This document shows, piece after piece, positions 1-9,629 of a stretch of 64,000 nt of DNA. The DNA lies in the NCBI GenBank assembly GCA_024998685.1, contig JACOEH010000014.1, positions 43,044 to 107,043 on the forward strand. The letters run 5' to 3'. A program made the position numbers and the translations under genes. The stretch is from Nitrospira sp. Its GTDB lineage: Bacteria > Nitrospirota > Nitrospiria > Nitrospirales > Nitrospiraceae. The notes beneath the pieces were generated by a model. It searched no databases, had not been told where the DNA came from, and saw only the letters and a program-made list of their open reading frames with translations. Within the stretch, counting starts at the first letter, position 1; every line of letters starts with the position of its first letter.

Positions 1-2188
1 CTGATTGTTCGAGCACCTTGGCGACGCTGGCCTGAAACGGACCTTTCCAGCCGACCAACGTATAGACTCCCGGAACGACATACTCGCTGGTCACGCTGCC
101 CTGGAGCGTACCTTGGAGGACGAGATCAACCGTGAAGGGCTTGACGAGATCTTCCGCTTCACGCCGACTGAGCGCATAAATACGTTGGACTCGTGGAACC
201 TTTCTCAGCTGTTCCTGCACGTCACGAACTAATCGGACGTTCAGCGCCAGCCGCCCACCGTTTTCCTGGGCTACGTAGTGACTGTACAATGACATTTGCT
301 CGAACACCTGATCTTGAAGTTCTGGCGGGACCTCGGCTTGGGAGAAGATCTGCTTCAATCTTTCAGCCCAATACTCGTTCAACCAACGATTCAGATACTG
401 CGCGTTGAGATGGCTGGGATCCCCCAACATCAGATAGGCTTTGAGCAGGGCATAGTAGTCGTCGTACTCCTTTCCGTACGAGCTGTCGTTCGACTTCAAG
501 ATGAATTGCGTGAGCCGTCCTTCCATCTCCCGCTTCGTCTGGTCGAGGAATAATTTCGAAAAATACCTGAGGTAAATTTCTCCGAGATCCTCCCGCAGTT
601 GGTGCCCTTGATAGAACCCTGTGAGAGCCAAAGGCACCCCCTGTCTCTCGATATCAAGAATCTTCTTGAACCGGCCGCCCAGTTCGCCGACGTATTCGAC
701 ACTCTTCGGGAATTGCGTCGGCTCGATGGTCAGCTCCGGAGGGTGAAGCGCGGCCGACAAGGTGGCATTCAACAGGTGCTTGTTTCCGATGAACGAAATC
801 ACAAGTCCGGCGACTGCCGACAGCACAAGCAGCGCGGACAGAGTAAGCACGGCTACCCGGAGATAGCCGCGTTGTTGATACACCGTTGATGACGGGCTGA
901 CGAGATGCTGGTCGGGAAAGATAATGTCCGCAAACAGTTCTTTCAGGAAGTAGCTCTTGGGCTCGGTTGGTGTAAACGCCGCCAGGCCCACGTCGGACAA
1001 CCCCGATGCACGGCTGACCGCTCCAAGTATCCGATCGATGGGGGTACCCTCTTGTGTGCCGCTGGTGAAATAAACTCCACGGAATAACGGGCTTTCTTGA
1101 TAGGCATTCGCTTGAAACAACGTTTCAATAAATCTGGTGAGCCGATCACGCGTCGACGCCATCTGCATCGGAAACCCGAAGATACTGACCTTCTGACTGC
1201 CTCTCGTCGAGGAAAGGCGCGCCAACCGTCGCTCGTGCAACACCGACAGCAAGCCGCCGAACTCTTCTTTAAATCGAGCGGCAGGCGGTTCGTTCCCATG
1301 ACCCGACTTCTTAAAGGTACAGCCCCAGATACGCTCTCGCTCGGTCCGATTCAGCTCGTCGAAGAATTCGACGAATCCCTGCACCAGGTCGCATTTGGTA
1401 AACATGACGTACACGGGAAACACGACGCCGAGCCGCTTAATGAGCTCATCGATGCGGGCCCGCATCTGCTTGGCATGGGTCTCGACTTCTTCGTCGCCGC
1501 CCTGCATCACGTCGGCGATGGAAATGGCGGCGATCACTCCGTTGATGGGATTGTTGCCGCGATACTTTCGAAGCAGGTCCAGAAACGCCAGCCACTCTTC
1601 TTGATCTTCAGCCTGAGTGACGTAACGTCCTGCCGTGTCCAGTAGGACCCCTTCATTGGTGAACCACCAATCGCAGTTTCTCGTTCCGCCCAGTCCCTGC
1701 ACCCCCTGTCCCGTTTCACTGAGCCCTGGGAACTGCAGACCGGAATGTCGGAGCGCCGTACTTTTTCCGGACGCAGGCGGGCCGATGAACATATACCACG
1801 GCAATGCATAGAGTGCCGCTTTGCCGCTCAACCCCTTCGCGAGCTTCGACTCCTTGAGGGCCGCGATACCTTTTTCGAACTGGATGCGAACGGCATCGAT
1901 TTCTTCATGTGTGCCCGATCGCACCCGTTGCGGTCCCTGCCTGAGCGCTCCCTCGAGCTGTTCGGCGCGCTTTTGAGCGAGCAGGTATCGAACGACGTAG
2001 ACGACGGCCCGCAGCACGACGATGCCGATGATCGCCTGCACACGCGCGTCGAGGGACTCGAGCCCGACCCATGGGCCCGCGAACCACACCAGCACAATGA
2101 GGAACGCAGCGGCAATCTCCGCGGCAAGCTGTGGTTGCTTCAGCAGGACAACCAGGGGAGCTGCAAGGAGGCCGAACGCTCGCTTCAT
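1..2188 (-). CDS. tssM: Type VI secretion inner-membrane ATPase-like protein TssM (IcmF), 5' part
   Basis: TssM forms, with TssL and TssJ, the envelope-spanning membrane complex of the type VI secretion system. The reading frame starts at an ATG overlapping the tssL stop by four bases (ATGA) and stays open for about 729 codons to the window edge, so only the N-terminal part is visible; TssM proteins are usually above 1,000 residues. Visible parts: two hydrophobic segments near residues 23-40 and 50-70, a cytoplasmic domain with a Walker A loop GPPASGKST at 136-144 and a downstream LLDTAGRY (Walker B/switch-like) motif, then a third membrane segment near residue 440 leading to the periplasmic domain. 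The P-loop looks intact. The identification follows from these motifs and the tssJ-tssK-tssL order upstream. Confidence 0.93.
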   Translation of the reverse strand, partial: MKRAFGLLAAPLVVLLKQPQLAAEIAAAFLIVLVWFAGPWVGLESLDARVQAIIGIVVLRAVVYVVRYLLAQKRAEQLEGALRQGPQRVRSGTHEEIDAVRIQFEKGIAALKESKLAKGLSGKAALYALPWYMFIGPPASGKSTALRHSGLQFPGLSETGQGVQGLGGTRNCDWWFTNEGVLLDTAGRYVTQAEDQEEWLAFLDLLRKYRGNNPINGVIAAISIADVMQGGDEEVETHAKQMRARIDELIKRLGVVFPVYVMFTKCDLVQGFVEFFDELNRTERERIWGCTFKKSGHGNEPPAARFKEEFGGLLSVLHERRLARLSSTRGSQKVSIFGFPMQMASTRDRLTRFIETLFQANAYQESPLFRGVYFTSGTQEGTPIDRILGAVSRASGLSDVGLAAFTPTEPKSYFLKELFADIIFPDQHLVSPSSTVYQQRGYLRVAVLTLSALLVLSAVAGLVISFIGNKHLLNATLSAALHPPELTIEPTQFPKSVEYVGELGGRFKKILDIERQGVPLALTGFYQGHQLREDLGEIYLRYFSKLFLDQTKREMEGRLTQFILKSNDSSYGKEYDDYYALLKAYLMLGDPSHLNAQYLNRWLNEYWAERLKQIFSQAEVPPELQDQVFEQMSLYSHYVAQENGGRLALNVRLVRDVQEQLRKVPRVQRIYALSRREAEDLVKPFTVDLVLQGTLQGSVTSEYVVPGVYTLVGWKGPFQASVAKVLEQS

Positions 2189-2874
2189 GCCGGTGACTCC
2201 TGCAACAATTTCTTCAGCTGGTCCAGCGCATGACCGACATCCTGGTTGATGAGAAACGTGAGCGCCAGATAGACCAGCAATACAATCCCCGCGCTCGTCA
2301 CCACCACCACCCACACGGGCAACTCGCGCTTCACCAGTTCCATCAACTCCTCGGGACGTTTTCCGTGAGGAGAGAGCGCGGGCACATCACCCCGCTTCGC
2401 CTGAATTTCTCGGGTCACGTCTTCGATCACCCCTCGTAATCGTTCGCGTTCGTGAACACGATACTGCCCCTCAAACCCGAAGATCATGCACAAGACATAC
2501 ACTTCCAACAAGTTCGCATCCAGCGGAAACGCCCGCCTGATGCTTTCCAGACGCTTAAAGAATCCCTCGCCCGCCACATATTCCCCGAAGAAGTCGTATT
2601 GAAGCGGCCTGGACGCCCACTGTTCACGGTGGGTCCAGCGGGAGTTGATGATCATCTCGTCCAGATATGCGGCTACGGCATAGCGAGCATGGGCCTGCGC
2701 ATCGGACGGGACGCCGTGCGTCTTCGCCGTTTCGTCCGCCTGATGAAACAGATGGTGGAGCCTCGTGCGTAGATGGTCGGGACTCCCGATATCTTTCGTG
2801 TCCTTCAGATACGTCCCCAGCACCAAGAGGTCGCTGAAGACATCCGCTATTTTTCCGCTGCGCTGTTCCGGCAT
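2185..2874 (-). CDS. tssL: Type VI secretion protein TssL/DotU
   Basis: A protein of 229 residues with the DotU/TssL layout: a cytoplasmic helical domain (motifs such as RYAVAAYLDEMI and the G-E-Y-V-A-G-E-G-FF region) followed by one C-terminal membrane anchor at about 186-208 and a short periplasmic tail. TssL sits in the inner membrane and links TssM to the baseplate through TssK. It begins 7 bp after tssK and overlaps tssM by four bases, so translation of the three is likely coupled. There is no peptidoglycan-binding (OmpA-like) extension after the anchor, so this is the short form of TssL. Confidence 0.93.
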   Translation of the reverse strand: MPEQRSGKIADVFSDLLVLGTYLKDTKDIGSPDHLRTRLHHLFHQADETAKTHGVPSDAQAHARYAVAAYLDEMIINSRWTHREQWASRPLQYDFFGEYVAGEGFFKRLESIRRAFPLDANLLEVYVLCMIFGFEGQYRVHERERLRGVIEDVTREIQAKRGDVPALSPHGKRPEELMELVKRELPVWVVVVTSAGIVLLVYLALTFLINQDVGHALDQLKKLLQESPA

Positions 2875-2881
2875 GTGTTCC

Positions 2882-4222
2882 CTATTCTTTTGCGGCCACC
2901 AGCTGAATCTTCACGCCCTGAAGACTTTCAGGAACGTGCAACGCCACGACCTGCGACTTCTTGATGTCCTCCCAAAACACACCTCGATCGTCCAGACGGA
3001 AATACTGAGTACCGATTTTCATCGGTAGGGAGGTGGGAGGACGCGGGGTATGGTACAGCTTGACACCCGGCATGGCCGCCGCCACGATTTCTTTGAGCTT
3101 GCTGGGGGATCCGATCTTGACCTGATGCGGCACGAGGTTGCGGACCTGATCTTCGGGTAGGTCGCCTGACGCCATGACAAAGAACTGCGCAGAGGCGAAG
3201 AGTCGGCTTTCCGGCACGCGACCGACCCACACATTGTCGCCACTGCTGTCCAATGGAATGGTGACATACCTTGTGGGCGTGACGCCCTCTATAATGGAGC
3301 GAATCCGTTTGTCCAGGGCTTCAAAGGTCGCGCTCAGGTTTTCATGTTGGTACGAAGGAAGATCCGGTGATTCGCCGGGAGGAACGAGCATCAGCAGTTG
3401 ACCGGCCAGCCGAACCAGCGCCGAATAGAGGGATTCCGGATGAACGTGCTCAATCCGGCTCAAGTGCTGGAGCAGGGGCAAGTGTGTTGAGATCGCAGTG
3501 ACCAGCGCGAACTTTCCCAGATCTGCACCAATGAGCTCCATCACACCCCGCTGGGCATCCGAGAAGGTCGCCCGCTTGGCCACCAATAATTCAATCAATC
3601 CTCTCAGCAAGCGCAACAAAAAAGGTGAGGCACTCATCCATAGACAGGCTGGTATATGCGTTTCTTTCAGCCCAACCGCGCCTGTCGGCATGCGGACCAA
3701 TTCGGCAATCTTGATCGAAACCGTGTCGGCTGTTTCTTCTCCACCAAAGAAGATCCGCAAGTTCTTTTTCGCCACCAACACTTCGCGAGGATTGTCACCG
3801 GTGGTGGTATCAACCGCTTCGATATGCTCAGCCAGAAATCGTGGCGGCCGGGCCCCGGACTCCTTCCCCAGTTGACAGGTCATGCCGTCGGACCGATCGA
3901 TAGGGAGCCCCAAGTAGACGCTGAGGTTCTCCATGGTGGAGTGAAACAGCTCCGCGAAGACTCTCGTTTGCGGGGCAGCGTCTTCATCTGGAATATCAAT
4001 AATCAACCCATCAGGCATCACGACGGTGCACTTCAACAGCGCAAATCGTCCGTTGACGAGCCCATCATGGTTGATATCCAATCTGGTGATGCCCCAGGCA
4101 AACGGATCATGCATGCGAAAGCGATCCGCGATAAGCCCTCCGAGATGCCGATCCCACTGCTGAAAGTGCTGGGGAGTGAGCAGCATGCCTTCGCTCCACA
4201 CCACCTTGCGATTCATGGCCAT
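2882..4222 (-). CDS. tssK: Type VI secretion baseplate protein TssK
   Basis: The 446-residue length is typical of TssK, the trimeric adaptor joining the baseplate to the TssJLM membrane complex. The N-terminus carries the family signature V-W-x-E-G-M-L-L-x-P-Q-H-F-Q at residues 8-21, which is close to diagnostic. The middle contains the EHIEAVDTTTGDNPREV segment and the C-terminal part the PRPP/YFRLD region seen in the receptor-binding head domain. It lies between tssJ (23 bp upstream) and tssL (7 bp downstream) on the same strand. No anomalies were seen. Confidence 0.95.
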   Translation of the reverse strand: MAMNRKVVWSEGMLLTPQHFQQWDRHLGGLIADRFRMHDPFAWGITRLDINHDGLVNGRFALLKCTVVMPDGLIIDIPDEDAAPQTRVFAELFHSTMENLSVYLGLPIDRSDGMTCQLGKESGARPPRFLAEHIEAVDTTTGDNPREVLVAKKNLRIFFGGEETADTVSIKIAELVRMPTGAVGLKETHIPACLWMSASPFLLRLLRGLIELLVAKRATFSDAQRGVMELIGADLGKFALVTAISTHLPLLQHLSRIEHVHPESLYSALVRLAGQLLMLVPPGESPDLPSYQHENLSATFEALDKRIRSIIEGVTPTRYVTIPLDSSGDNVWVGRVPESRLFASAQFFVMASGDLPEDQVRNLVPHQVKIGSPSKLKEIVAAAMPGVKLYHTPRPPTSLPMKIGTQYFRLDDRGVFWEDIKKSQVVALHVPESLQGVKIQLVAAKE

Positions 4223-4245
4223 GGTCTCAACGTCTTCCTTCGCCG

Positions 4246-4773
4246 TTAATCAGCGAGCTTAACCAAGTTTTTGTCGACTATCAGTTTGACTTTGGGAGTC
4301 ATGGGGTTCAACGCAGAAGAACTGGCTTCTACAATCTGCCTCCAGCCTTCCACGTCATGTTTCCGGAACAATGCCATTACTCCCAGGTACGTCGCTCCGC
4401 GCTTCACCTCGAGATCGATGTCCAGCTCCGCTTTTGTGCTCGGTTGAATCGTAATTTCTTTGCGGTCCACCAGATCGTCCCCCAGTACTTCCTTGTCACT
4501 TTTCCAAAGATCATTAAATGTGGCCTGTTGAAACTTGTCCTTCCCTTTCAATTGATACACCCGCACCAAAACCGGAAGGGAATACCCGGTATCGTCTTGA
4601 TTCAGTGTACTTGTCGGCAGGAGTAAGACCCGCCATTTCTCGGTATCGCTGCTGCAACCGATGCAGAGCGCCAAGGCAACGAGCAAACAGGCCGTGGTGG
4701 TGCTACGTTCGGGTTCGAGCCTTATGAACCGACAAATATCCTTTTGTAAAATGAGGAGCCAAGATGCGTTCAA
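4246..4773 (-). CDS. tssJ: Type VI secretion outer-membrane lipoprotein TssJ
   Basis: TssJ anchors the TssLM complex to the outer membrane. The 175-residue product has a hydrophobic stretch ending in a lipobox LCIGC (acylated Cys at 40), followed by a beta-sandwich-like domain with the family pattern L-P-V-L-V-R-V-Y-Q-L at about 67-76 and a TYLGVMALFR segment. The first ATG gives an unusually long n-region before the hydrophobic core and overlaps tagH by 71 bp; no clear downstream ATG, GTG or TTG start precedes the signal core, so the start is uncertain although the gene is not. It sits directly upstream of tssK, as in many T6SS operons. Confidence 0.88.
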   Translation of the reverse strand: MNASWLLILQKDICRFIRLEPERSTTTACLLVALALCIGCSSDTEKWRVLLLPTSTLNQDDTGYSLPVLVRVYQLKGKDKFQQATFNDLWKSDKEVLGDDLVDRKEITIQPSTKAELDIDLEVKRGATYLGVMALFRKHDVEGWRQIVEASSSALNPMTPKVKLIVDKNLVKLAD

Positions 4774-6013
4774 AAACTTTCACCTCCTCTTCGGTCAACT
4801 GCCGATGTTTTTCCATATAGCGGCGCCATGCGGAGGCTTCAGATCGAATATTCCCGCCGGTCAGCAACCCTATTCTCTTCCCGTTCGATTCACCGGGCCG
4901 GGCCTTCCCAAGCACCTCGGGATCCAACTCCTTGAGGAGTCCGCGGAGGCATTCACGAAATCCTGCAATCAGCCCCAACTGATGCAGCGTCAGATCCTGA
5001 AATACCTCTTTCAGGCTCTCAATTGCTTCCTCATCCGACAGTCCAGAGGATGTGGGATCGAGCAGGATGGTTGCAATCTCCACTGCATCTTCCGCATGTT
5101 TGATGGGATTCGGTTTCCACGCCAAAATCCGGGTGGCCTCGACTTCGAACTCCTTCTGAAACTCTCTCCTGCCCCGCACGGCATCCGTCAACCCGGCACA
5201 GACGGTCTGCAGCACCTTGGTAAGCTGCTTCGCCATGTGATCCGGATTGAGGGAAGATCCGGGCACAGCCAATTCCTCGTAGACTTCTCTCGCCCGGTCG
5301 CCGCTAAGAAATCTCTTCTTGCTTTCCTGCCGAAGCGGTTCCACCGGCACGGGCTCAACCTTTGGGGGAGGGGCTTCGTTCCGTACGTCGATGGGCTGAG
5401 CAGTCGAACTATAAAGAACTGTCCGCAGGGACTGCACGGCGGATCGTATCGTGCCTCGGTCGCAACCTTCGAGCGCTCTTCGAAGGACTGACTCCAAATA
5501 GGCTTCGATATTTTCACCCGACGAACCGTCAAAGTCCGCGTAGGCTCGTTGCAAGACATATCGGAGTCGTTCAGGATCTGTTGCCGATGTGTCCGACGAC
5601 GGCACGACCGGTGGAGCAGATTCTCGACTTGCGCCGGGAGTTGTTGTTGATGGTGCGACAGATTGAAAAAACAACTGATATGGACCGACCGTGATCCGAT
5701 CGCCGTCATGCAGCTCGCGCTCCTCTTGCGGGGCAATCTTTATTCCATTGAGGATCGTTCCATTGGTACTTCCGACATCGCAAATACTCCAGACTCCCCG
5801 CCTCTCACGGATTTCGGCATGCTTCGTCGACACCACCCGTGTCGGATCCTTGAGAACACAATTGCTGCCGGCTCCGCGCCCAATCGTGATCCGGTCATGA
5901 TCGAAGGCTCGTTCGACAGGTTGCTCCTGTTCGTCTTCGAGCCGTCGCATAATCAGCTTGCAAGGCATGCCGTCGCTAAATACCAGCCTCAAGGTGGTCC
6001 ATTGCTCGGTCAC
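4703..6013 (-). CDS. tagH: Type VI secretion-associated FHA domain protein TagH-like
   Basis: The 436-residue protein begins with a forkhead-associated domain at about 20-116 that keeps the phosphothreonine-binding features (GRGAGSN at 45-51, S-x-x-H at 62-65, GSTNGT at 81-86). A low-complexity Ser/Pro linker follows, then a helical C-terminal domain of about 250 residues resembling the TagH C-terminal domain. FHA proteins of this kind act in post-translational (threonine phosphorylation) control of type VI secretion in Pseudomonas (Fha1 with PpkA/PppA). The gene overlaps the upstream pseudokinase-like gene by 38 bp and tssJ by 71 bp, so it is inside the operon. No intact kinase or phosphatase gene is visible in the window. 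Confidence 0.85.
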   Translation of the reverse strand: MTEQWTTLRLVFSDGMPCKLIMRRLEDEQEQPVERAFDHDRITIGRGAGSNCVLKDPTRVVSTKHAEIRERRGVWSICDVGSTNGTILNGIKIAPQEERELHDGDRITVGPYQLFFQSVAPSTTTPGASRESAPPVVPSSDTSATDPERLRYVLQRAYADFDGSSGENIEAYLESVLRRALEGCDRGTIRSAVQSLRTVLYSSTAQPIDVRNEAPPPKVEPVPVEPLRQESKKRFLSGDRAREVYEELAVPGSSLNPDHMAKQLTKVLQTVCAGLTDAVRGRREFQKEFEVEATRILAWKPNPIKHAEDAVEIATILLDPTSSGLSDEEAIESLKEVFQDLTLHQLGLIAGFRECLRGLLKELDPEVLGKARPGESNGKRIGLLTGGNIRSEASAWRRYMEKHRQLTEEEVKVFERILAPHFTKGYLSVHKARTRT

Positions 6014-7271
6014 AGGCGCGCAGAATCATGGCATCTCGCTCGCGAGCCTCGAATATCTCGGTGCGCGCACGTCTTGCCAACGAGACCAGGTCGCGCCCCA
6101 ACAACCGTGCAGGGTTCGGCTCGGACAGAACTGCGTCACCCGCGTAACTGAATCCCTGTATGCGTGAGCAGGCACGAAGCACGGCAATCAATGAATCCCA
6201 CCAGAGCACTTCGGGTCCAGCTCCTGGTTCAAAGCAATCGGCCGATTCTCTCAACCGGTCTCGGACTCTCAGATGTATGGTGTAGTCATCATCTTCGGCG
6301 ATACCTTGGACGATCGGCTCCAATCCCTCTGTGATCGAGCAGAATTGTTCACCGGCTCGAGCCCAACGGCTTTTATCCGATCCGAGCAGCGCCCGCAACA
6401 GCAACATGCCGCAACTGTAAACATCATGTGCCGGTGAATACGCTCGATACACGGCGACCTCTGCAGACGAGCGAACATCTCCCAGCGTACGAGTAAACAA
6501 CTTCCAGGAATCGAGCGACACAACGTCCGTCGTCCCGCTCATGATAATCCCGCGCTCCGCCGACTCGACTTTTCGTGCCCATAGTTCCATGCAGGCACCA
6601 CGGCTTCCGTGGAGAGGGAGTGAGACTCGAAAGACGTCACGGTCGGAGAAGTCCCGTGAACTGAGACCATCAGCGATCACATGGACTCGGACCAATCCCT
6701 TCATGACCTGATCGTCATCCGGAATCGGATCTGCCGACTGGACAAGAGCCGTGACCGACATTTTTCTTCCGAGCGGCCAGTCCCTCACCAGCGGTGCGGC
6801 ATACACAAGGTTGACTCCGTCCGGCATCGCGATCAGGTTGCGAGCCATTTCCTCCGGCATGTTCGCAACCGAGAAAGCTGCATTGTCACACCCTGCGGCG
6901 GCCAGAGACAGCGAGGCGCTCCAGCGAGTCGGCAATATGGCAGGGCGATGCTCTGGAAACCGGACGAGAATATGTTCAGGGGCGATCACACCTCGCGAAC
7001 GATGGGTACGCTCATGTTCATCCGCGATGAGTGAGCACAAGTTACTCAATAAACTGAGTTTCACACATAAGACTTCCAGTGCTCGCTTCTGCGGATTGGT
7101 TTCAAAGAAATACTGGCCGGGAGACGTCAGCCATCTGGGGAACTGCATTGCCGGCATCGAAGCACGACGCTCCGACGACGAGTCGTCGAGGAGTTGACAG
7201 AAGTCTTCCCATGTAAACGAGGGAAGACCGGGATGAGACGCGAGTTCGGAGTCTTGAAGTCCAGGCATCAT
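5976..7271 (-). CDS. Protein-kinase-like (probable pseudokinase) protein at head of type VI operon
   Basis: First gene of the visible type VI operon, 431 residues from the chosen ATG; a TTG at 7280 is the alternative and neither has a clear ribosome-binding site. Two stretches recall an eukaryotic-like kinase fold: RGVIAPEHILV at about 93-103, where a catalytic loop (HRDxxPxNILV) would sit but the catalytic Asp is absent, and SPAHDVYSCGMLLLRALLG at 279-297, matching the DVYSLGxLLxxLLxG helix-F region. No glycine loop, VAIK lysine or DFG was found. It overlaps tagH by 38 bp. A plausible role is a non-catalytic partner of the FHA protein, by inference from motif and position only. Confidence 0.6.
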   Translation of the reverse strand: MMPGLQDSELASHPGLPSFTWEDFCQLLDDSSSERRASMPAMQFPRWLTSPGQYFFETNPQKRALEVLCVKLSLLSNLCSLIADEHERTHRSRGVIAPEHILVRFPEHRPAILPTRWSASLSLAAAGCDNAAFSVANMPEEMARNLIAMPDGVNLVYAAPLVRDWPLGRKMSVTALVQSADPIPDDDQVMKGLVRVHVIADGLSSRDFSDRDVFRVSLPLHGSRGACMELWARKVESAERGIIMSGTTDVVSLDSWKLFTRTLGDVRSSAEVAVYRAYSPAHDVYSCGMLLLRALLGSDKSRWARAGEQFCSITEGLEPIVQGIAEDDDYTIHLRVRDRLRESADCFEPGAGPEVLWWDSLIAVLRACSRIQGFSYAGDAVLSEPNPARLLGRDLVSLARRARTEIFEARERDAMILRACDRAMDHLEAGI

Positions 7272-7593
7272 CAGGTGCAAGGAAAGACAGCGCTCGTTCT
7301 ACCCAAGCACAATTATCGCGATAGCCTGGTGTCAGTCAGCACTGTAGACACACCTAGGCGGAAAGAGAAGCAGAGCAAGCCTAAGCGTTCTTCAGGGATA
7401 AATCAAGACGGCGAATTGCTTCGTAAAATCCTGCCAAGCCATCTGTCGATGCCCGAGCTGCAAATACTCCCCTCAAAAAGACGCATGGTGTCGCTGACGG
7501 CTTTACTCTATTCCTTCGTTGCGATCATCTACGTACGTATCTATAATTCGATTTCTCAAAAGAGAACAACGAGAACATGAAGGAGCGCCACCG
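7272..7593. other. Divergent intergenic region, type VI operon / beta-barrel gene
   Basis: About 320 bp between the divergently transcribed type VI operon and the first beta-barrel gene, so both promoters should lie here. No convincing -35/-10 pair, sigma-54 site or inverted-repeat operator was recognised by eye. The last 15 bp hold the AAGGAG ribosome-binding site of the rightward gene. Confidence 0.5.
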
Positions 7594-8973
7594 ATGAACG
7601 CTCTCGCAAGCGCAGATCGATCGAGAATGGTGCAGTGTGCGGTTCCGCCGGCAATTGCCTTGTTATTACTGATGATCGCTCCGTTTGACGCTTTTGGACA
7701 GGTGCTCGATCAACAGGTCAATGCATTGCTGGCCAATAACTGTGCGGGGCTCGGAAACGACGGTGTAACAGGCTTCGGTCCCAATCTGGCTTCCATCTGT
7801 GCATTTCCAACGACGACCGGATCCGTGTCGTCCGGCGGCGGAGCCGCATCGTTTCAGGGTTCTACCGTATCTATCTTGAATCGTGTGCTGCTGGGCCGCT
7901 TGGAGGAACTGAGACAGGAAGACCAGGGGGAAGGCCAAGAGGAAGGTCGGCAACCGGCGTCCATGCAATTCAACCCATTGGGCATGCTGTCGATGGCAAG
8001 CCTGGGGAATTTGAATGTCACCTCTCCCTTCTATGCCGCGTCCACCGCGATGGGATCATCCAACACCGGTCTCCTGACGAGCAGCCAGAGCCGCTGGAAG
8101 GGGCTCGGCTTTTTTGCGACCGGTCGAGTCGAGTCGCTGAATCGTGACATCACTCGCTTCCAGGACGGCTATCAATCGACCATCCTCGGATTTTCGGCGG
8201 GCGTGGATTACCGGGTGAGTAAGACCGTCGTCGCCGGAATGTTGGGGAACTTTTCGAACACCGGCGGCGATTGGCGCGGCGGAGGCACGTTCAGCACCAA
8301 TTCATATGGCTGGCTCGCATTCGCGCATATCCTGCCGACCGAGAAGACCTTTATTCAGGTGACCGGAGGCTATACCCGGAACAATTATCTGGTGAATCGA
8401 CTGGCGACCGCCGTTGTGACATCGACACAATCTAATGACGATCGCATTGTCAATTCTTTCGCGTCGAGTAATTCCAACGGAGACGTCGCCAACGCGAGCG
8501 TGCTCGCCGGATACGACCATCCATTCGGACGGTTCATCATCGGGCCACGCGCCGGCGTGTACTATACCCGCACGCATATCGGGAGTTATGCGGAAAACGG
8601 CGGAGGGGGGATCGGATTAGCCTATGGCAACCAAGACATCGATTCGCTCCAAAGCACATTTGGTCTGTTCGGATCGACGGCGTACAGCACAGGTATCGGT
8701 GTGCTTGTCCATCAAGTGAGTGCCGACTATGTGCATGAATTTATGAATCACCAACGACAAATCGACGTGCATTTTACCGAGGATCTCCGGGCCAATCCGA
8801 CCAGATTCACCTTTCAGAACGAAAGCCCGGCGCGTGATTACGGCAATATCTCGACCGGGCTGGTCATGGCGCTGCCAAACGGTTGGCAACCGTTTGTGAA
8901 TTTCCGGGCCATGGTCGGGAATGATCAATTTACCAACTATGCCGGAACTGCAGGGGTACGCATCGCGCTCTAG
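7594..8973 (+). CDS. Outer-membrane beta-barrel (autotransporter-type) protein, copy 1
   Basis: The 459-residue protein starts at an ATG with AAGGAG 8 bp upstream; the frame is open further upstream but lacks a good site. It has an N-terminal signal peptide (hydrophobic core about 17-30, cleavage probably after AFG), a short Cys-containing passenger-like region with a VSSGGGAASxQGS segment, a Q/E-rich stretch near 105-120, and a C-terminal half rich in alternating aromatic/Gly strands (RWKGLGFFATGRVES, GFSAGVDYRVSKTVVAGMLGNFS, final VRIAL) typical of an autotransporter barrel. The very short passenger means it may simply be a porin-like barrel. A near-identical copy lies 656 bp downstream. 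Its ligand or cargo is unknown. Confidence 0.85.
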   Translation: MNALASADRSRMVQCAVPPAIALLLLMIAPFDAFGQVLDQQVNALLANNCAGLGNDGVTGFGPNLASICAFPTTTGSVSSGGGAASFQGSTVSILNRVLLGRLEELRQEDQGEGQEEGRQPASMQFNPLGMLSMASLGNLNVTSPFYAASTAMGSSNTGLLTSSQSRWKGLGFFATGRVESLNRDITRFQDGYQSTILGFSAGVDYRVSKTVVAGMLGNFSNTGGDWRGGGTFSTNSYGWLAFAHILPTEKTFIQVTGGYTRNNYLVNRLATAVVTSTQSNDDRIVNSFASSNSNGDVANASVLAGYDHPFGRFIIGPRAGVYYTRTHIGSYAENGGGGIGLAYGNQDIDSLQSTFGLFGSTAYSTGIGVLVHQVSADYVHEFMNHQRQIDVHFTEDLRANPTRFTFQNESPARDYGNISTGLVMALPNGWQPFVNFRAMVGNDQFTNYAGTAGVRIAL

Positions 8974-9629
8974 CAACTGGAACCAAAGCCATGCGACATC
9001 GGGGGTTTGTCGGTAGCGTTCGGAGGCTCGCGAAACGGTTTCTACATGCTCCTGCTACATGCTCCTGATTGACACCGCTGAATCATAAAGGTCCTCAGCT
9101 CGTCCGTCCCATCGCCGAATCCTTGAAATCCGGGCATCATTACCTGCCCCCAACTTCTATCCCGCAGGTGTTCATTGCTCAGGGGTGGGAGATGAATCAG
9201 TTTAGATACGTACTGGTGAATCTATTTTGATACCACCTGGTCGGTATCTCATCGCCCGTCTTCCGCTCGTCATACGCAGTATCACCGAAACTCAAGCAAT
9301 CGAGTGATGAAAGCTTGCAAGCGAAATGGAACCACCGAGCATCGCTCTTGCTTCTCGAGCCATGTAGGCAATTGAAATGCGTACAAGACAAAGTGCTGAT
9401 GCATAGCGTGGATCAGCGGCATGTCGGGCCAAATGAAAAACTGTGACAGGGCCATTCGTACTTACTCATAGATCTGAACTTCCTCATCTGGAATGGTAAT
9501 TGGCCTAGTAAAACTGAACTGCTAACCTCCCTGCCCTCCAGTGGAGATGACTATGGTGCTTCACCAAGCTCACTCCATACATACACTGAACAGCCTGGCC
9601 CCCATAACACATTGCCGAGGAGCCATAGG
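8974..9629. other. Intergenic region between tandem beta-barrel genes
   Basis: A 656-bp gap with no supported gene. It contains a perfect 13-bp tandem duplication (CTACATGCTCCTG at 9042-9054 and 9055-9067). A short minus-strand open frame at 9197-9391 has no recognisable features. The second barrel gene has its own GAGGAG site at 9617-9622, and the gap length suggests it may have its own promoter, but none was identified. Confidence 0.5.
9042..9067. repeat. 13-bp perfect tandem duplication
   Basis: CTACATGCTCCTG occurs twice back to back just after the first beta-barrel gene. Seen directly in sequence; no function is proposed. Confidence 0.8.

Noticed and set aside
4661..5491. Plus-strand ORF of 276 codons
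   Set aside because: Antisense shadow of tagH and tssJ without any protein family features.
9591..9616. Sigma-54 promoter candidate TGGCC...TTGCC before the second barrel gene
   Set aside because: GG to GC distance is 15 bp instead of 10, and it overlaps the ribosome-binding site.
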